Source of the DNA: CAJXNP01 sp050305935
GTDB lineage: Bacteria; Bacteroidota; Bacteroidia; Cytophagales; Cyclobacteriaceae
Assembly: GCA_050305935.1 (NCBI GenBank)
Contig: JBNLGG010000016.1
Coordinates: 1-64,000 of the forward strand
Reading direction: 5' to 3'
DNA: 64,000 bases
The notes beneath the pieces were generated by a model. The model worked only from the letters and a program-made list of their open reading frames with translations, had not been told where the DNA came from and did no database searches. Made by a program: the position numbers and the translations under genes. Positions 34,878 through 43,619 of the stretch are shown piece after piece. How positions within the stretch are numbered: position 1 is the first letter of the stretch; each line of letters begins with the position of its first letter.

Positions 34878-35648
34878 TTAATGGGTAAATTCCAACTTCC
34901 CAACTTTTTGCGCGAGCGAATACAAGATGATTATCTCCAGAAGTTCGGCAGGAACATGGATAAATAAACCTACGAATCCCAAGAACACTGATAGAAATGT
35001 AAAGCCAGCCAAGACTTCAAGCAAGCCAGCCACAACACCATATTTACCGGTAATCTGTTCTGCCTTGAAAAGCGAAATACCAAATAGCACACCTATGGCG
35101 CCAAAGTAAACACTTTCAGAGGCAATGACGCTCCTGAATGAAATCATCTGAAATGCCCCCAGGATTTCAAACACACCTGACGCAATTGCACCGATCATTA
35201 AAAACATAGAAGAGACTGCCATCAAGGGAATCTGATTAGTTTTTCCAAGGTGTAAGAACCCTTTGATGAAATAAAAATAGGAACTAACCGAAATCACTTT
35301 TGCCAGGATAAAAAACGTGGACTCAGTGGAGGTCAAAGACCTTTCGAATAGGAGTTTTCCAAAATACGATTCCGGGAAGCCAATGATGAAGCATACGATT
35401 CCCAGCATCCACGCAATTTTATACACAGAATGGCCTTCGGATTTGTATTCATTCATGACCTCTTGGTATTCGAGGTTCATCGCGTTCAGGTACTGCCTGA
35501 CAGTGAAAGTTCTTGGGGAAACTTCACCTGATTCAATGCGCTGAATGGTACGTATGTTTATACCACTTTTGTCAGCGATTTCCTGTTGAGTGAATCCCTT
35601 CTCGCTTCTTAGTGAGGCCAAGTGACGGCCAAGCTCGGGTTGGTTCAT
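34878..35648 (-). CDS. XRE-family regulator with C-terminal membrane domain
   Basis: 256 aa. Residues 6-62 are a classic helix-turn-helix ('LASLRSEKGFTQQEIADKSGINIRTIQRIESG'). Residues 75-245 hold about six TM segments. The combination makes a membrane-tethered transcription factor, able to couple a membrane signal directly to DNA binding. Such HTH-plus-TM proteins are common in Bacteroidota and usually uncharacterised. Single-gene unit, convergent with the MmcQ gene. Confidence 0.85.
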   Translation of the reverse strand: MNQPELGRHLASLRSEKGFTQQEIADKSGINIRTIQRIESGEVSPRTFTVRQYLNAMNLEYQEVMNEYKSEGHSVYKIAWMLGIVCFIIGFPESYFGKLLFERSLTSTESTFFILAKVISVSSYFYFIKGFLHLGKTNQIPLMAVSSMFLMIGAIASGVFEILGAFQMISFRSVIASESVYFGAIGVLFGISLFKAEQITGKYGVVAGLLEVLAGFTFLSVFLGFVGLFIHVPAELLEIIILYSLAQKVGKLEFTH

Positions 35649-35791
35649 CGTTCATAATGATTTTGTTGAATATACGCGATGACGATTCAAGTTATCAAAA
35701 TACCTTCTGTTTTCCTTACGGCATTGTTACGGCATTTGTATTTGGTACTATTTGGAACAAAAATTCCTGAATAAAAGTTACTTTATTTAGT

Positions 35792-36310
35792 ATGTTGATC
35801 AGAGTTGCTCCCGACGATGAATTTCTGGTAAAGCAAAGCGTTTCTGTGCTACAAAAATCCTTTGGTACAGTAGCCCTTGAATTTAGCTTAACCCGTGAAA
35901 ATAATCCCTCCAATCCAGCTTTTGTTAATGAAAAGTCCTTTAAAGATCACCTAATGAAAGAGGTGGAGTTTTATCTCTGCTACGAGGAGAAAAGGCCCGC
36001 CGGGTGTATTGCTATAGAGCGATCACCACAGGATCCAACACTCTTTTATATCGAGCGGGTGGGAGTAATGCCGCTGTTTAGACACAGAAAGCTCGGAAGA
36101 AAGCTAATGGATCTTGCCTTTAATAAGATTTTGGAACTGGGAGGTAATCGTGTTTCGGTTGGGATAATAGATCAGAACGTACGGCTGAAAAATTGGTATT
36201 TGGGACAGGGGTTTTACCAGACCTCAGTAAAAAAAATTGACCACCTTCCTTTCGATGTATGTTTTTTGGAAAGGACATTAAGCAAGGAAGATTTGATTTC
36301 GGCAGATTGA
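35792..36310 (+). CDS. GNAT-family N-acetyltransferase
   Basis: 172 aa. Motif A for acetyl-CoA binding is 'RVGVMPLFRHRKLGRKLMDLAFNKI' (given here only as landmark, residues about 89-113). The C-terminal 'WYLGQGFYQT' corresponds to motif B. The N-terminal part binds the acceptor, which cannot be identified. Single gene. Confidence 0.87.
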   Translation: MLIRVAPDDEFLVKQSVSVLQKSFGTVALEFSLTRENNPSNPAFVNEKSFKDHLMKEVEFYLCYEEKRPAGCIAIERSPQDPTLFYIERVGVMPLFRHRKLGRKLMDLAFNKILELGGNRVSVGIIDQNVRLKNWYLGQGFYQTSVKKIDHLPFDVCFLERTLSKEDLISAD

Positions 36311-36403
36311 GCGTAAAGGCTTATCGATTTTTCATTCAGTACTGTCAGGTGCATTGCTATTGAATGTTGCACTTTGAATATCAAAAATAAGTTGATTTTT
36401 TGA

Positions 36404-36695
36404 ACCCCATTAGAAACTTTCTATGATGGCTACGTGGTCAATGTCATACTGGATGCGGCATTAAAATCGGCAAAGAAAAAAATGTGGAAGCCGATCGGTT
36501 TAAGAGTGTGGCGGGGAAGGGTAGGAGTTAAAAAAGGTAAATGAATTGGAGCCCTATGATGAACAATATTACCTGGCAAAAGTAGAAATGAATCATTACG
36601 CGGTGAAAAAGCTCATTTTGAAAGATAAGACTTCAGGAAAGCTAATTGAGAAGGTAGCTGGGTATTGTCTAACCCAAAACCTCACTCATTCTTAA
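36404..36695 (+). pseudogene. C-terminal remnant of a Gfo/Idh/MocA oxidoreductase
   Basis: 'LETFYDGYVVNVILDAALKS' and 'WKPIGLRVWRGRVGVKKGK' (about 36410-36532) match the end region of Gfo/Idh/MocA-family dehydrogenases ('ETFeDGYvVN-I-DA---S---KWEPI-L--WRG'). After a shift of frame, 'LEPYDEQYYLAKVEMNHY' and 'KKLILKDKTSGKLIEKV' (36546-36660) continue with the usual C-terminal tail. The NAD-binding half is missing. The fragment runs into the end of the minus-strand uspA gene. It is dead. Confidence 0.65.
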
Positions 36696-37524
36696 CAACC
36701 ATAAAAGGAAAATCTGAAAACTCATACAGATCTTTTGTAATGCTGTGGTGGAAAATATTTTCGAAGAAATTCCGCTTTTTACTTAACAGAACCAATAAAT
36801 CAGCCTGTTCTTCATGCATAAATTCTTTGAGGCCGGTAGTGGTCTTTGAGAACACCTGACGATGAAAGCTAAGCTTGTCATAATGGGTAAATGTTTTTAT
36901 TTCATCCACAAATTCCTGGTAAAGGGCCTTGTTGATTTCGGTTTCCGCGTGGGAGACATGCAGCACCTCTACAAAGGCTTTTAGAACCGTCGCCAGGCTA
37001 ATGACCTGCTGGATTGCGATTTTGTCTTCTTCCTGGTAATCGGTAGCATAGACAATCTTCTTTATCTTGGCAAATGATATCCCTTCTGGTACTACGAAGA
37101 CCGAGCAAGGAGCATTTTCAATTAAATCTAAGGTCTGGCTGCCAATGTATTTTTCCTCCAGGCTGGTAATTCCCGTTGATCCCATGACGATCAGGTCGAT
37201 CTTATTTTCCTCAACAACTTCCAATATGCTGTCAGAGAGTTTTCCGCTTTTTAGTAAATAATCGCATTTTAGCAAACCGGATTTTTTTTCGGTCTCATTT
37301 ATTTTTTTTGCGATCAACTTTAACTTTGAAACAGCTAATTCCAGCTTTTCATTATATTCTTTATTGATATGTTCCGTTTCCAGGATTTGATTAAAGTCGT
37401 TTTCTGTAAATACGTTGAGTAAAATCAAGTTGCAATGATGTGCTATTGCCAGCCGGGTGGCAAATTCGATGGCGTTGAGGGATACCTCAGAAAAATCTAC
37501 AGGGCATAAGATGTTCTTCATCAT
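36682..37524 (-). CDS. Universal stress protein, two UspA domains
   Basis: 280 aa with two tandem Usp domains (about 1-140 and 145-280). The first has 'ILCPVDFSEVSLNAIEFATRLA' and an ATP-binding-type loop 'VMGSTGITSLEEKYIGSQT'. The second is shorter in the loop ('LLSKKRNFFENIFHHS') and may not bind ATP. Such double-Usp proteins are cytoplasmic stress proteins in Bacteroidota. The second Met may be the true start. Confidence 0.9.
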   Translation of the reverse strand: MMKNILCPVDFSEVSLNAIEFATRLAIAHHCNLILLNVFTENDFNQILETEHINKEYNEKLELAVSKLKLIAKKINETEKKSGLLKCDYLLKSGKLSDSILEVVEENKIDLIVMGSTGITSLEEKYIGSQTLDLIENAPCSVFVVPEGISFAKIKKIVYATDYQEEDKIAIQQVISLATVLKAFVEVLHVSHAETEINKALYQEFVDEIKTFTHYDKLSFHRQVFSKTTTGLKEFMHEEQADLLVLLSKKRNFFENIFHHSITKDLYEFSDFPFMVVKNE

Positions 37525-37582
37525 GGTGCGTTTTTTGAAGTAAATAAATTACAAAAAAAAATCTAGCAAGTAAATCATCGAA

Positions 37583-38146
37583 TTAATCCATTGAAAAACG
37601 CCACTCTTTGTCGGCGTCCTCCATGGCGTATTCTACTCCTATTCGTTTCGAAATCTTGATTTCAAACGAATTATTTAGGTTGGTATTTTCTTCAATCCAA
37701 ATGGTTTTTCCTAATAAATCCTCACCGTAATGGGACATGTTTATAGATAGCGCCTTGGTTAGCTTTCCTGGTCCGTTGGAAATATTCCGGGAGGTGCCTC
37801 TCCTTTTGGCCATAATGTCTTTTCCTTCCAGAGGTTTCACCCCTCTTATCAAAACCGCATCCGCCAGGCCTTTTTTATTGGTTGTCACATTAAAAAGGTA
37901 ATGAATACCGTAGCAAAGATAAACATAGGCATGCCCTCCCTCTTGGTACATGATTTCGGTCCGTGGGGTGCGAAGGTTGTTGTTGGCATGGCAAGCTTTG
38001 TCATTTCTGCCGCAATATGCCTCCGTTTCGGTTATGATACCTGACGTCAGTTGGCCATTTATCTTTGTGCAAAGTACCTTCCCAATGAGATCCCGGGCAA
38101 TTGCCACTACATCATCCCTCGTATAAAAATCCCTCTTCAATCGCAT
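37583..38146 (-). CDS. DNA-3-methyladenine glycosylase (AAG/MPG family)
   Basis: 187 aa, the usual length. It removes alkylated and deaminated purines in base excision repair. Visible: 'ARDLIGKVLCT', the catalytic Glu in 'IITETEAYCG', 'GGHAYVYLCYGIHYLFNV', 'NGPGKLTKALSI' and a closing 'RIGVEYA...KEWRFS'. It lies 58 bp from the uspA start on the same strand; co-transcription is possible. Confidence 0.95.
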   Translation of the reverse strand: MRLKRDFYTRDDVVAIARDLIGKVLCTKINGQLTSGIITETEAYCGRNDKACHANNNLRTPRTEIMYQEGGHAYVYLCYGIHYLFNVTTNKKGLADAVLIRGVKPLEGKDIMAKRRGTSRNISNGPGKLTKALSINMSHYGEDLLGKTIWIEENTNLNNSFEIKISKRIGVEYAMEDADKEWRFSMD

Positions 38147-38245
38147 TTATTTACCGTTTATCCGATATTTTTAAAATCAATCAAACAAGTTTGTGAATTA
38201 AATTATCTCCTTGTGTAATTTGACATTCAAAATAAATATAAATCA

Positions 38246-38320
38246 AGATGAAACCGACATCCGCCAGCTGGCGGATCAAAGGTTTCCTGTCTTCCGACGA
38301 GGCAGGGATGTGACCATTTA
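38246..38320. repeat. Dispersed palindromic repeat upstream of DUF2911 gene
   Basis: AGATGAAACCGACAT leads into the perfect 18-bp palindrome ATCCGCCAGCTGGCGGAT (38259-38276). CTTCCGAC, then GCAGGGATGTGACCATTTAAAA follow. The flanking blocks are shared with 25842-26003, where the interior differs. It lies 22 bp before an ATG and may affect translation or transcription there. Confidence 0.6.
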
Positions 38321-38341
38321 AAACAAAAAAAAAATAAACAC

Positions 38342-39199
38342 ATGAAATTTTACAGCTACAAAATTTTCACACTGGCTACAGCTTTGATGTTTGTTGTTTT
38401 TCAAAGCAACGCCCAAATCGAATTACCAGCAGCGAGCCCTACTGCTACTTTCAGTCAAAAAGTAGGTTTAACAGAAGTTTCTATTTCCTACTCCAGGCCA
38501 AGCAAAAAGGGGCGGGAAATATTTGGTGGATTGGTTCCATATAATGAATTGTGGAGAACCGGGGCTAATTCGGCTACGACAATTGAGTTTGGCGATGATG
38601 TCAAAATTAAAGGAAAAGATCTTAAGGCAGGGATTTATGCCATATTTACAATTCCCGGTGAAAATGAGTGGACGGTAATATTCAGTACAAGACCTGACCA
38701 GGGTGGTACCGGCCAATACAAGGAGGAAGAAGACGCCTTGAGGGTAAAGGTCCTGCCCATTAAGTCTTCTGGAATAGTTGAGACGTTGTCTATTTCTATT
38801 CAGAACGTGACAAATACCTCGGCCGACTTACAATTGGCGTGGGATGATGTCGTTGTAAATGTTCCTGTTGAGGTGGAGATTGATGAGCGTATCATGGCTT
38901 CGATAGAAAGGGGCCTCACCATCCAACCGGGAAATTATTACCAGGCGGCAGCTTATTACCATGATTCGGGTAAAGACCTTAACCAAGCCTTGGAATGGAT
39001 AAATAAGGCGATTGCGTCTTATGAAAAGGAAGGGCAAAATGTGTTCTGGGTATACCGGAAAAAATCTTTGATCCAGGCCGACTTAAAAAAATATAAGGAG
39101 GCCATAGCAACAGCAGAAATCTGCAAGAAAAAAGCGGCGGAAGCTGGCAATGGCCAGTATGTTAAGTACAGTGAAGATTCCATTGCTGAATGGAAGTAA
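38342..39199 (+). CDS. DUF2911 protein with TPR-like C-terminus
   Basis: 285 aa with signal peptide ('FQSNAQ'). Residues 25-190 are DUF2911: 'ASPTATFSQKVGLTEVSISYSRP', 'LVPYNELWRTGANSATTI', 'LKAGIYAIFTIPGENEW'. Residues 200-285 form two or three helical hairpins like tetratricopeptide repeats ('ALEWINKAIASYEK', 'YKEAIATAEICKKKAAEAG'). It is a common Bacteroidota periplasmic protein of unknown role. Confidence 0.88.
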   Translation: MKFYSYKIFTLATALMFVVFQSNAQIELPAASPTATFSQKVGLTEVSISYSRPSKKGREIFGGLVPYNELWRTGANSATTIEFGDDVKIKGKDLKAGIYAIFTIPGENEWTVIFSTRPDQGGTGQYKEEEDALRVKVLPIKSSGIVETLSISIQNVTNTSADLQLAWDDVVVNVPVEVEIDERIMASIERGLTIQPGNYYQAAAYYHDSGKDLNQALEWINKAIASYEKEGQNVFWVYRKKSLIQADLKKYKEAIATAEICKKKAAEAGNGQYVKYSEDSIAEWK

Positions 39200-39231
39200 T
39201 TGTAATAGTTTGAATTTTTATATTTTGATGG

Positions 39232-39262
39232 CCGATGGGGAGAAATCTTCATCGGTTTTTTT
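39232..39262 (+). terminator. Intrinsic terminator after the DUF2911 gene
   Basis: CCGATG (39232) pairs with CATCGG (39250-39255) around a 12-nt loop, followed by a run of seven T. It lies 33 bp after the stop codon. Confidence 0.7.
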
Positions 39263-39301
39263 GTTCCAAGGATAAACCTGACAGGTTTAACAGTTGTCCT
39301 C

Positions 39302-40159
39302 TCATAGCGGTTCAAAATGAATGGTGGCCTCCAGTAACATCCTTCCCCGGATAGCCGCTTCAATATCTTCGCATATGTCATGGGCCTCAGTAAGGCTCAT
39401 CTTTCCGTCCAGCTTTATATGAAAGGTCAGTTCTGTGTGATCCCCGTATCGATGCATGTGGAAATGATGGGGATAGACCTCCATGTTGGCAGTTTCATCA
39501 CATAATTTTTTTATTTTCTGGATAAGCTTGTCGCTCGGGCGTTCACCCATTAGCGGACTGACAGCACGCTTCATAATTTCATAGGTAGCCTGAAAAATAA
39601 GTAGGGAAATAGCTATTGACAGCGCTCCGTCAATCCACCAAAAGCTTTCGCTAACGAAGATCCCCACCAGGACCACTACCGAAGATATGGCGTCGCTTCT
39701 GTGATGCCATCCGTCGGCAAATAAGGTTTCATATCCGGTCTTCTTTCCTGCCCAAAATGAATATTGTGCCAGGGCTTCTTTGCTCACAATGGAGATGATG
39801 GTAACGATGATGGCTGATGTTTTAAAATGTACCGCCGAATGATCGATCAGTTTTTCAATTCCCTCCTTCAAGAAGCTGTAACCGATAAAGCCCAGAATGG
39901 CACCGATAATGAGGGAAGCAATAAGATCGGCCCTTCCATGGCCGAAAGGATGCTCTTTATCAGCGGGAATCTTAGTGATCTTCGCTGCAATCAGGACAAT
40001 TACAGAACTGAGGGAATCAGACAGGGTGTGCCAGGCATCTGCTACCAAAGCCAGGGATTGGCTCATAACCCCCGCCCAGTATTTTACGACAAAAAGTGCT
40101 AGGTTTAAAATGATAGAAAACCAGCCTTGTTTTTTGAGGAAGTCCTGTTTTACAGCCAA
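39302..40159 (-). CDS. Cation diffusion facilitator metal exporter
   Basis: 285 aa with six TM segments and a cytoplasmic C-terminal domain (about 205-285). Metal-site motifs HxxxD occur in TM2 ('DAWHTLSDS') and TM5 ('DGWHHRSDA'). 'EHPFGHGRAD' is the usual loop after TM2. The C-terminal domain has His residues 'EVYPHHFHMHRYGDH'. CDF proteins export Zn2+, Fe2+, Mn2+ or Co2+ in exchange for H+. The motif type does not fix the metal. Confidence 0.93.
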   Translation of the reverse strand: MAVKQDFLKKQGWFSIILNLALFVVKYWAGVMSQSLALVADAWHTLSDSLSSVIVLIAAKITKIPADKEHPFGHGRADLIASLIIGAILGFIGYSFLKEGIEKLIDHSAVHFKTSAIIVTIISIVSKEALAQYSFWAGKKTGYETLFADGWHHRSDAISSVVVLVGIFVSESFWWIDGALSIAISLLIFQATYEIMKRAVSPLMGERPSDKLIQKIKKLCDETANMEVYPHHFHMHRYGDHTELTFHIKLDGKMSLTEAHDICEDIEAAIRGRMLLEATIHFEPL

Positions 40160-40492
40160 ATGAAAAAGTAATTATTTGATTGGCAAAGATAGCAGGTTGG
40201 GCGACTAAAAGTTGATGATGAAAAAGGATTTTTCTTCCAAGCGATAATCTTTTTTTAGCCCTTAAAAAGCTGGTTTCATAATAGAATAAGTGATGTATAA
40301 AGTGTCATCCAGGCCTAAGCAATATAGTAATATCAAACAGCAATTATTTTTGATGTTATCGACCACATTTTAAAATATGATAGATAATTGATGAATTAAT
40401 TGCATTGTTTTGACTAAATTCAAACCGATAAGCGGCTTCTTTTTTCAATCAGAAAAAGGGATTAACATTCTATCGATATTTTTCACTAAAAG
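40160..40492. other. Intergenic region between divergent genes
   Basis: AT-rich DNA between the minus-strand CDF gene and the plus-strand NagX-like gene. It must hold both promoters, but no clear TAnnTTTG with correctly placed TTTG is visible, and there is no open frame worth reporting. Confidence 0.4.
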
Positions 40493-41620
40493 ATGTGTGA
40501 TATGGCAGATCAACCTTCTTTACAGAAAAGCAATAGATTAATTTCACTGGATGCTTTCAGAGGCTACACCATAGCCGCGATGATCATCGTGAATGATCCC
40601 GGGTCATGGAGCCATGTTTATGCCCCATTGCTTCATGCACAATGGCATGGTGCCACACCCACCGACCTCGTGTTTCCATTTTTCCTTTTTATTGTAGGTG
40701 TGTCGATTGCATTGGCTTTTACCAAAAGAATAGAAAAAGGGAGTACAAAAGGAGACCTGATGAAAAAAGCAGTCATTAGGTCAATTAAAATATTTGCCCT
40801 GGGTATTTTCTTAAATATCTTCCCTGAACAGTTCATTGATTTTAATCTTGCTGATATTAGAATTCCAGGCGTGTTGCAAAGGATTGCCATTGTCTACCTG
40901 GTTTGTTCATTTATTTATTTGCAATTAAACAGCCGTAAGCAAATTTATCTTGGGATCATATTTTTGGTGGGGTACTGGCTGCTAATGACCGTAGTTCCTG
41001 TACCGGGAGTAGGGCCTGCCAATTTGGAGCCCGGAACTAACCTTGCGGCCTGGTTTGACAACCTGGTAATCCCCCTGAGGCTATACCGTGGCACATGGGA
41101 CCCCGAGGGATTGTTAAGTACGTTTCCGGCGTTTGCGACGGGTATTTCGGGAATGCTTGTCGGAAAGATAATCCTAAGCGACCGCTCAATAGATCGTAGA
41201 GTTGTTTGGCTATTTTTCATGGGATTTATTGGCTACCTGGTTGGGATCGCCTGGGGCTGGGGCTTTCCGATCAACAAGAATCTATGGACTAGCTCGTATG
41301 TTCTTTATTCCAGCGGCCTGGCCACGATGGCCCTGGCGGCTTTTATTTGGTTTGTGGATGTTTTGGGATATGATAAAGGTGCTAAGTTTGGTATTATATA
41401 CGGTTCAAATGCGATCACCATTTATGTGTTAGCAGGAATGTTCCCATCATTAACACACCTTGGTGGCGAGCACAGTATTAATTCACTTTTTTTTAATGGA
41501 TTGGTAGACATTGGATTGGCTCCGAAGTTTGTAAGTTTACTGTGGGCCATATTATATTGCCTGGTGTGTTTTATCCCTGCTTATTTCATGTACAAAAAGA
41601 AAATATTTATTAAGGTCTAG
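40493..41620 (+). CDS. NagX-like membrane acyltransferase (HGSNAT/DUF5009 type)
   Basis: 375 aa with about ten TM segments. The start has 'LISLDAFRGYTIAAMIIVNDPG'. It is followed by 'HAQWHGATPTDLVFPFFLF', the signature of the heparan-alpha-glucosaminide N-acetyltransferase-like family that transfers acetyl groups to amino sugars across the membrane. The next gene is a NagB fusion, which supports a role in glucosamine/N-acetylglucosamine use. An ATG at 40502 is an equally possible start. Confidence 0.87.
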   Translation: MCDMADQPSLQKSNRLISLDAFRGYTIAAMIIVNDPGSWSHVYAPLLHAQWHGATPTDLVFPFFLFIVGVSIALAFTKRIEKGSTKGDLMKKAVIRSIKIFALGIFLNIFPEQFIDFNLADIRIPGVLQRIAIVYLVCSFIYLQLNSRKQIYLGIIFLVGYWLLMTVVPVPGVGPANLEPGTNLAAWFDNLVIPLRLYRGTWDPEGLLSTFPAFATGISGMLVGKIILSDRSIDRRVVWLFFMGFIGYLVGIAWGWGFPINKNLWTSSYVLYSSGLATMALAAFIWFVDVLGYDKGAKFGIIYGSNAITIYVLAGMFPSLTHLGGEHSINSLFFNGLVDIGLAPKFVSLLWAILYCLVCFIPAYFMYKKKIFIKV

Positions 41621-41693
41621 GGCAGGGTTGTTGAAAAGTAACTAATATTATTTTTATAACAGATCATTTTAAACCTGATTAATTGAAAGGAAT

Positions 41694-43619
41694 ATGGGTA
41701 ATCAATTTAAAAAATTCAATCCTGAACTTCGCTTTGAAAAAATCCCGACGGAAATATTTGATCGGTCAGACGATGCATCAGTTTCAGTGGCCAGGGAAAT
41801 AGCGTCGCTGATTAAATCTCGCCAAAAAGAAGGAAAAAATTGCGTCTTAGGTTTAGCCACCGGGTCTTCACCAACTTCCGTCTATAGCGAGCTGGTCAGA
41901 ATGCATCAAGAGGAGGGATTGAGTTTCAATAATGTAATCACATTTAATCTGGATGAATATTACCCCATGCAGAAGGATGCCCTGCAAAGCTACGTTCGCT
42001 TTATGAATGAGCACCTTTTTGATCACATTGATATTGACAAGGCTAACATCCATATTCCCGATGGAACATTGGCGAAAGAGGATATTTCACATTTTTGCCA
42101 GGAATACGAAGAGGAAATCGACAAGGTAGGAGGGATCGATATTCAGATTTTGGGGATTGGGCGTACCGGCCATATTGGTTTTAACGAACCAGGCTCCGGC
42201 ATAAATTCCATTACCAGGTTAATCACCCTTGACCACCTTACCAGGGTGGATGCAGCAAGCGATTTTTTTGGGGAGAATAATGTGCCCAGGAAAGCAATTA
42301 CCATGGGGGTAGGTACCATCATGAAATCGCGTAAGATATATTTAATGGCCTGGGGAGAAGGCAAAGCTCCCATAATTCAAAAGACCATTGAGGGCCAAAT
42401 TACAGATTCTGTGCCCGCTACTTATTTGCAGAAACATGATGATGCCACCATTATTCTTGATGAAGCTGCTGCCGCTGAGTTAACCAGAAGAAAAACACCA
42501 TGGTTAGTCAAGACCTGCGAGTGGGATGAAAAGCTGACAAGAAAAGCCGTTACCTGGTTGAGCTTAAAACTTGACAAGCCAATTCTTAAGCTAACTGATC
42601 GGGATTATAATGATAATGGTATGAGTGACCTGGTGACGGAGCACAATCATGCCTACGATATAAACATCAGAATATTCAATGTCCTGCAGCATACAATTAC
42701 CGGATGGCCGGGAGGCAAACCCAATGCGGATGATTCGAACAGACCGGAAAGAGCTAAACCAGCCAAAAAGCGAGTCATTATTTTTAGTCCGCACCCTGAT
42801 GATGATGTGATTTCCATGGGAGGTACTTTCCTTCGGTTAGTGGAGCAGGGACATGACGTGCATGTGGCATATCAGACCTCTGGTAACATCGCCGTATTTG
42901 ATGATTTTGTGCTCCAACTCGTGGATTTTATGAAGGAGTTTGACCAGGAATACCATGATCTCAAAATGGGCACGGAAAATATATTCCAACAGGTATTAAG
43001 TGACATCAATAACAAAAAGCCGGGGGATATCGATTCTCCCCTCGTCCAAAAACTAAAATCCGTTATCCGAAGAAGTGAGGCCAGAGCGGGCGCCAGGGAT
43101 GTGGGTGCGCCTTATGAAAATGCCCATTTCCTCGACTTGCCTTTCTACGAAACCGGCTTGGTGAAAAAGAAACCAATCGGAACGGAGGACATTCAGATTA
43201 CCGTTGATTTCCTAAGGAAGATCAAGCCGCACCAAATCTATGCTGCAGGTGACCTTTCTGATCCGCATGGCACGCACCGCGTATGTCTCGATGTGGTATT
43301 TAAGGCCGCGGAAGCCTGTAAAAATGATGATTGGTTTAAAGACTGCTACATCTGGTTGTACCGCGGTGCATGGCAGGAGTGGGGCATCGACGAAATAGAT
43401 ATGGCGGTGCCGATCAGTCCGGATGAATTGATGCGAAAGCGAAAAGCAATTTTCAAACATCAGTCACAAAAGGATTCTGCCCTTTTCCCGGGACCGGATT
43501 TGAGGGAATTTTGGCAGCGGGCGGAAGACCGGAACAGAAATACCGCCGCGCTTTATGATCAATTAGGCTTTGCCGAGTATGAAGCCATGGAAGCCTTCAA
43601 GAGATATTCTATCCAGTGA
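41694..43619 (+). CDS. nagB: Glucosamine-6-phosphate deaminase fused to a PIG-L deacetylase-like domain
   Basis: 641 aa. Residues 15-280 are NagB: 'GLATGSSPTSVYSEL', 'TFNLDEYYPM', 'LGIGRTGHIGFNEPGS' and 'TMGVGTIMKSRKI'; it converts glucosamine 6-phosphate to fructose 6-phosphate and ammonia. Residues 360-610 are a PIG-L/LmbE domain with the zinc motif 'SPHPDDDVISMGGT' (about 364) and 'DPHGTHR' near 525, whose family removes N-acetyl groups. The fusion is known in Bacteroidota. It could do deacetylation and deamination in one protein, replacing NagA (inference). The next gene overlaps by 4 bp. Confidence 0.94.
   Translation: MGNQFKKFNPELRFEKIPTEIFDRSDDASVSVAREIASLIKSRQKEGKNCVLGLATGSSPTSVYSELVRMHQEEGLSFNNVITFNLDEYYPMQKDALQSYVRFMNEHLFDHIDIDKANIHIPDGTLAKEDISHFCQEYEEEIDKVGGIDIQILGIGRTGHIGFNEPGSGINSITRLITLDHLTRVDAASDFFGENNVPRKAITMGVGTIMKSRKIYLMAWGEGKAPIIQKTIEGQITDSVPATYLQKHDDATIILDEAAAAELTRRKTPWLVKTCEWDEKLTRKAVTWLSLKLDKPILKLTDRDYNDNGMSDLVTEHNHAYDINIRIFNVLQHTITGWPGGKPNADDSNRPERAKPAKKRVIIFSPHPDDDVISMGGTFLRLVEQGHDVHVAYQTSGNIAVFDDFVLQLVDFMKEFDQEYHDLKMGTENIFQQVLSDINNKKPGDIDSPLVQKLKSVIRRSEARAGARDVGAPYENAHFLDLPFYETGLVKKKPIGTEDIQITVDFLRKIKPHQIYAAGDLSDPHGTHRVCLDVVFKAAEACKNDDWFKDCYIWLYRGAWQEWGIDEIDMAVPISPDELMRKRKAIFKHQSQKDSALFPGPDLREFWQRAEDRNRNTAALYDQLGFAEYEAMEAFKRYSIQ

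Noticed and set aside
36665..36859. 64 aa plus-strand open frame over the end of uspA
   Set aside because: Antisense to uspA; the Gfo/Idh remnant explains the nearby coding signal.
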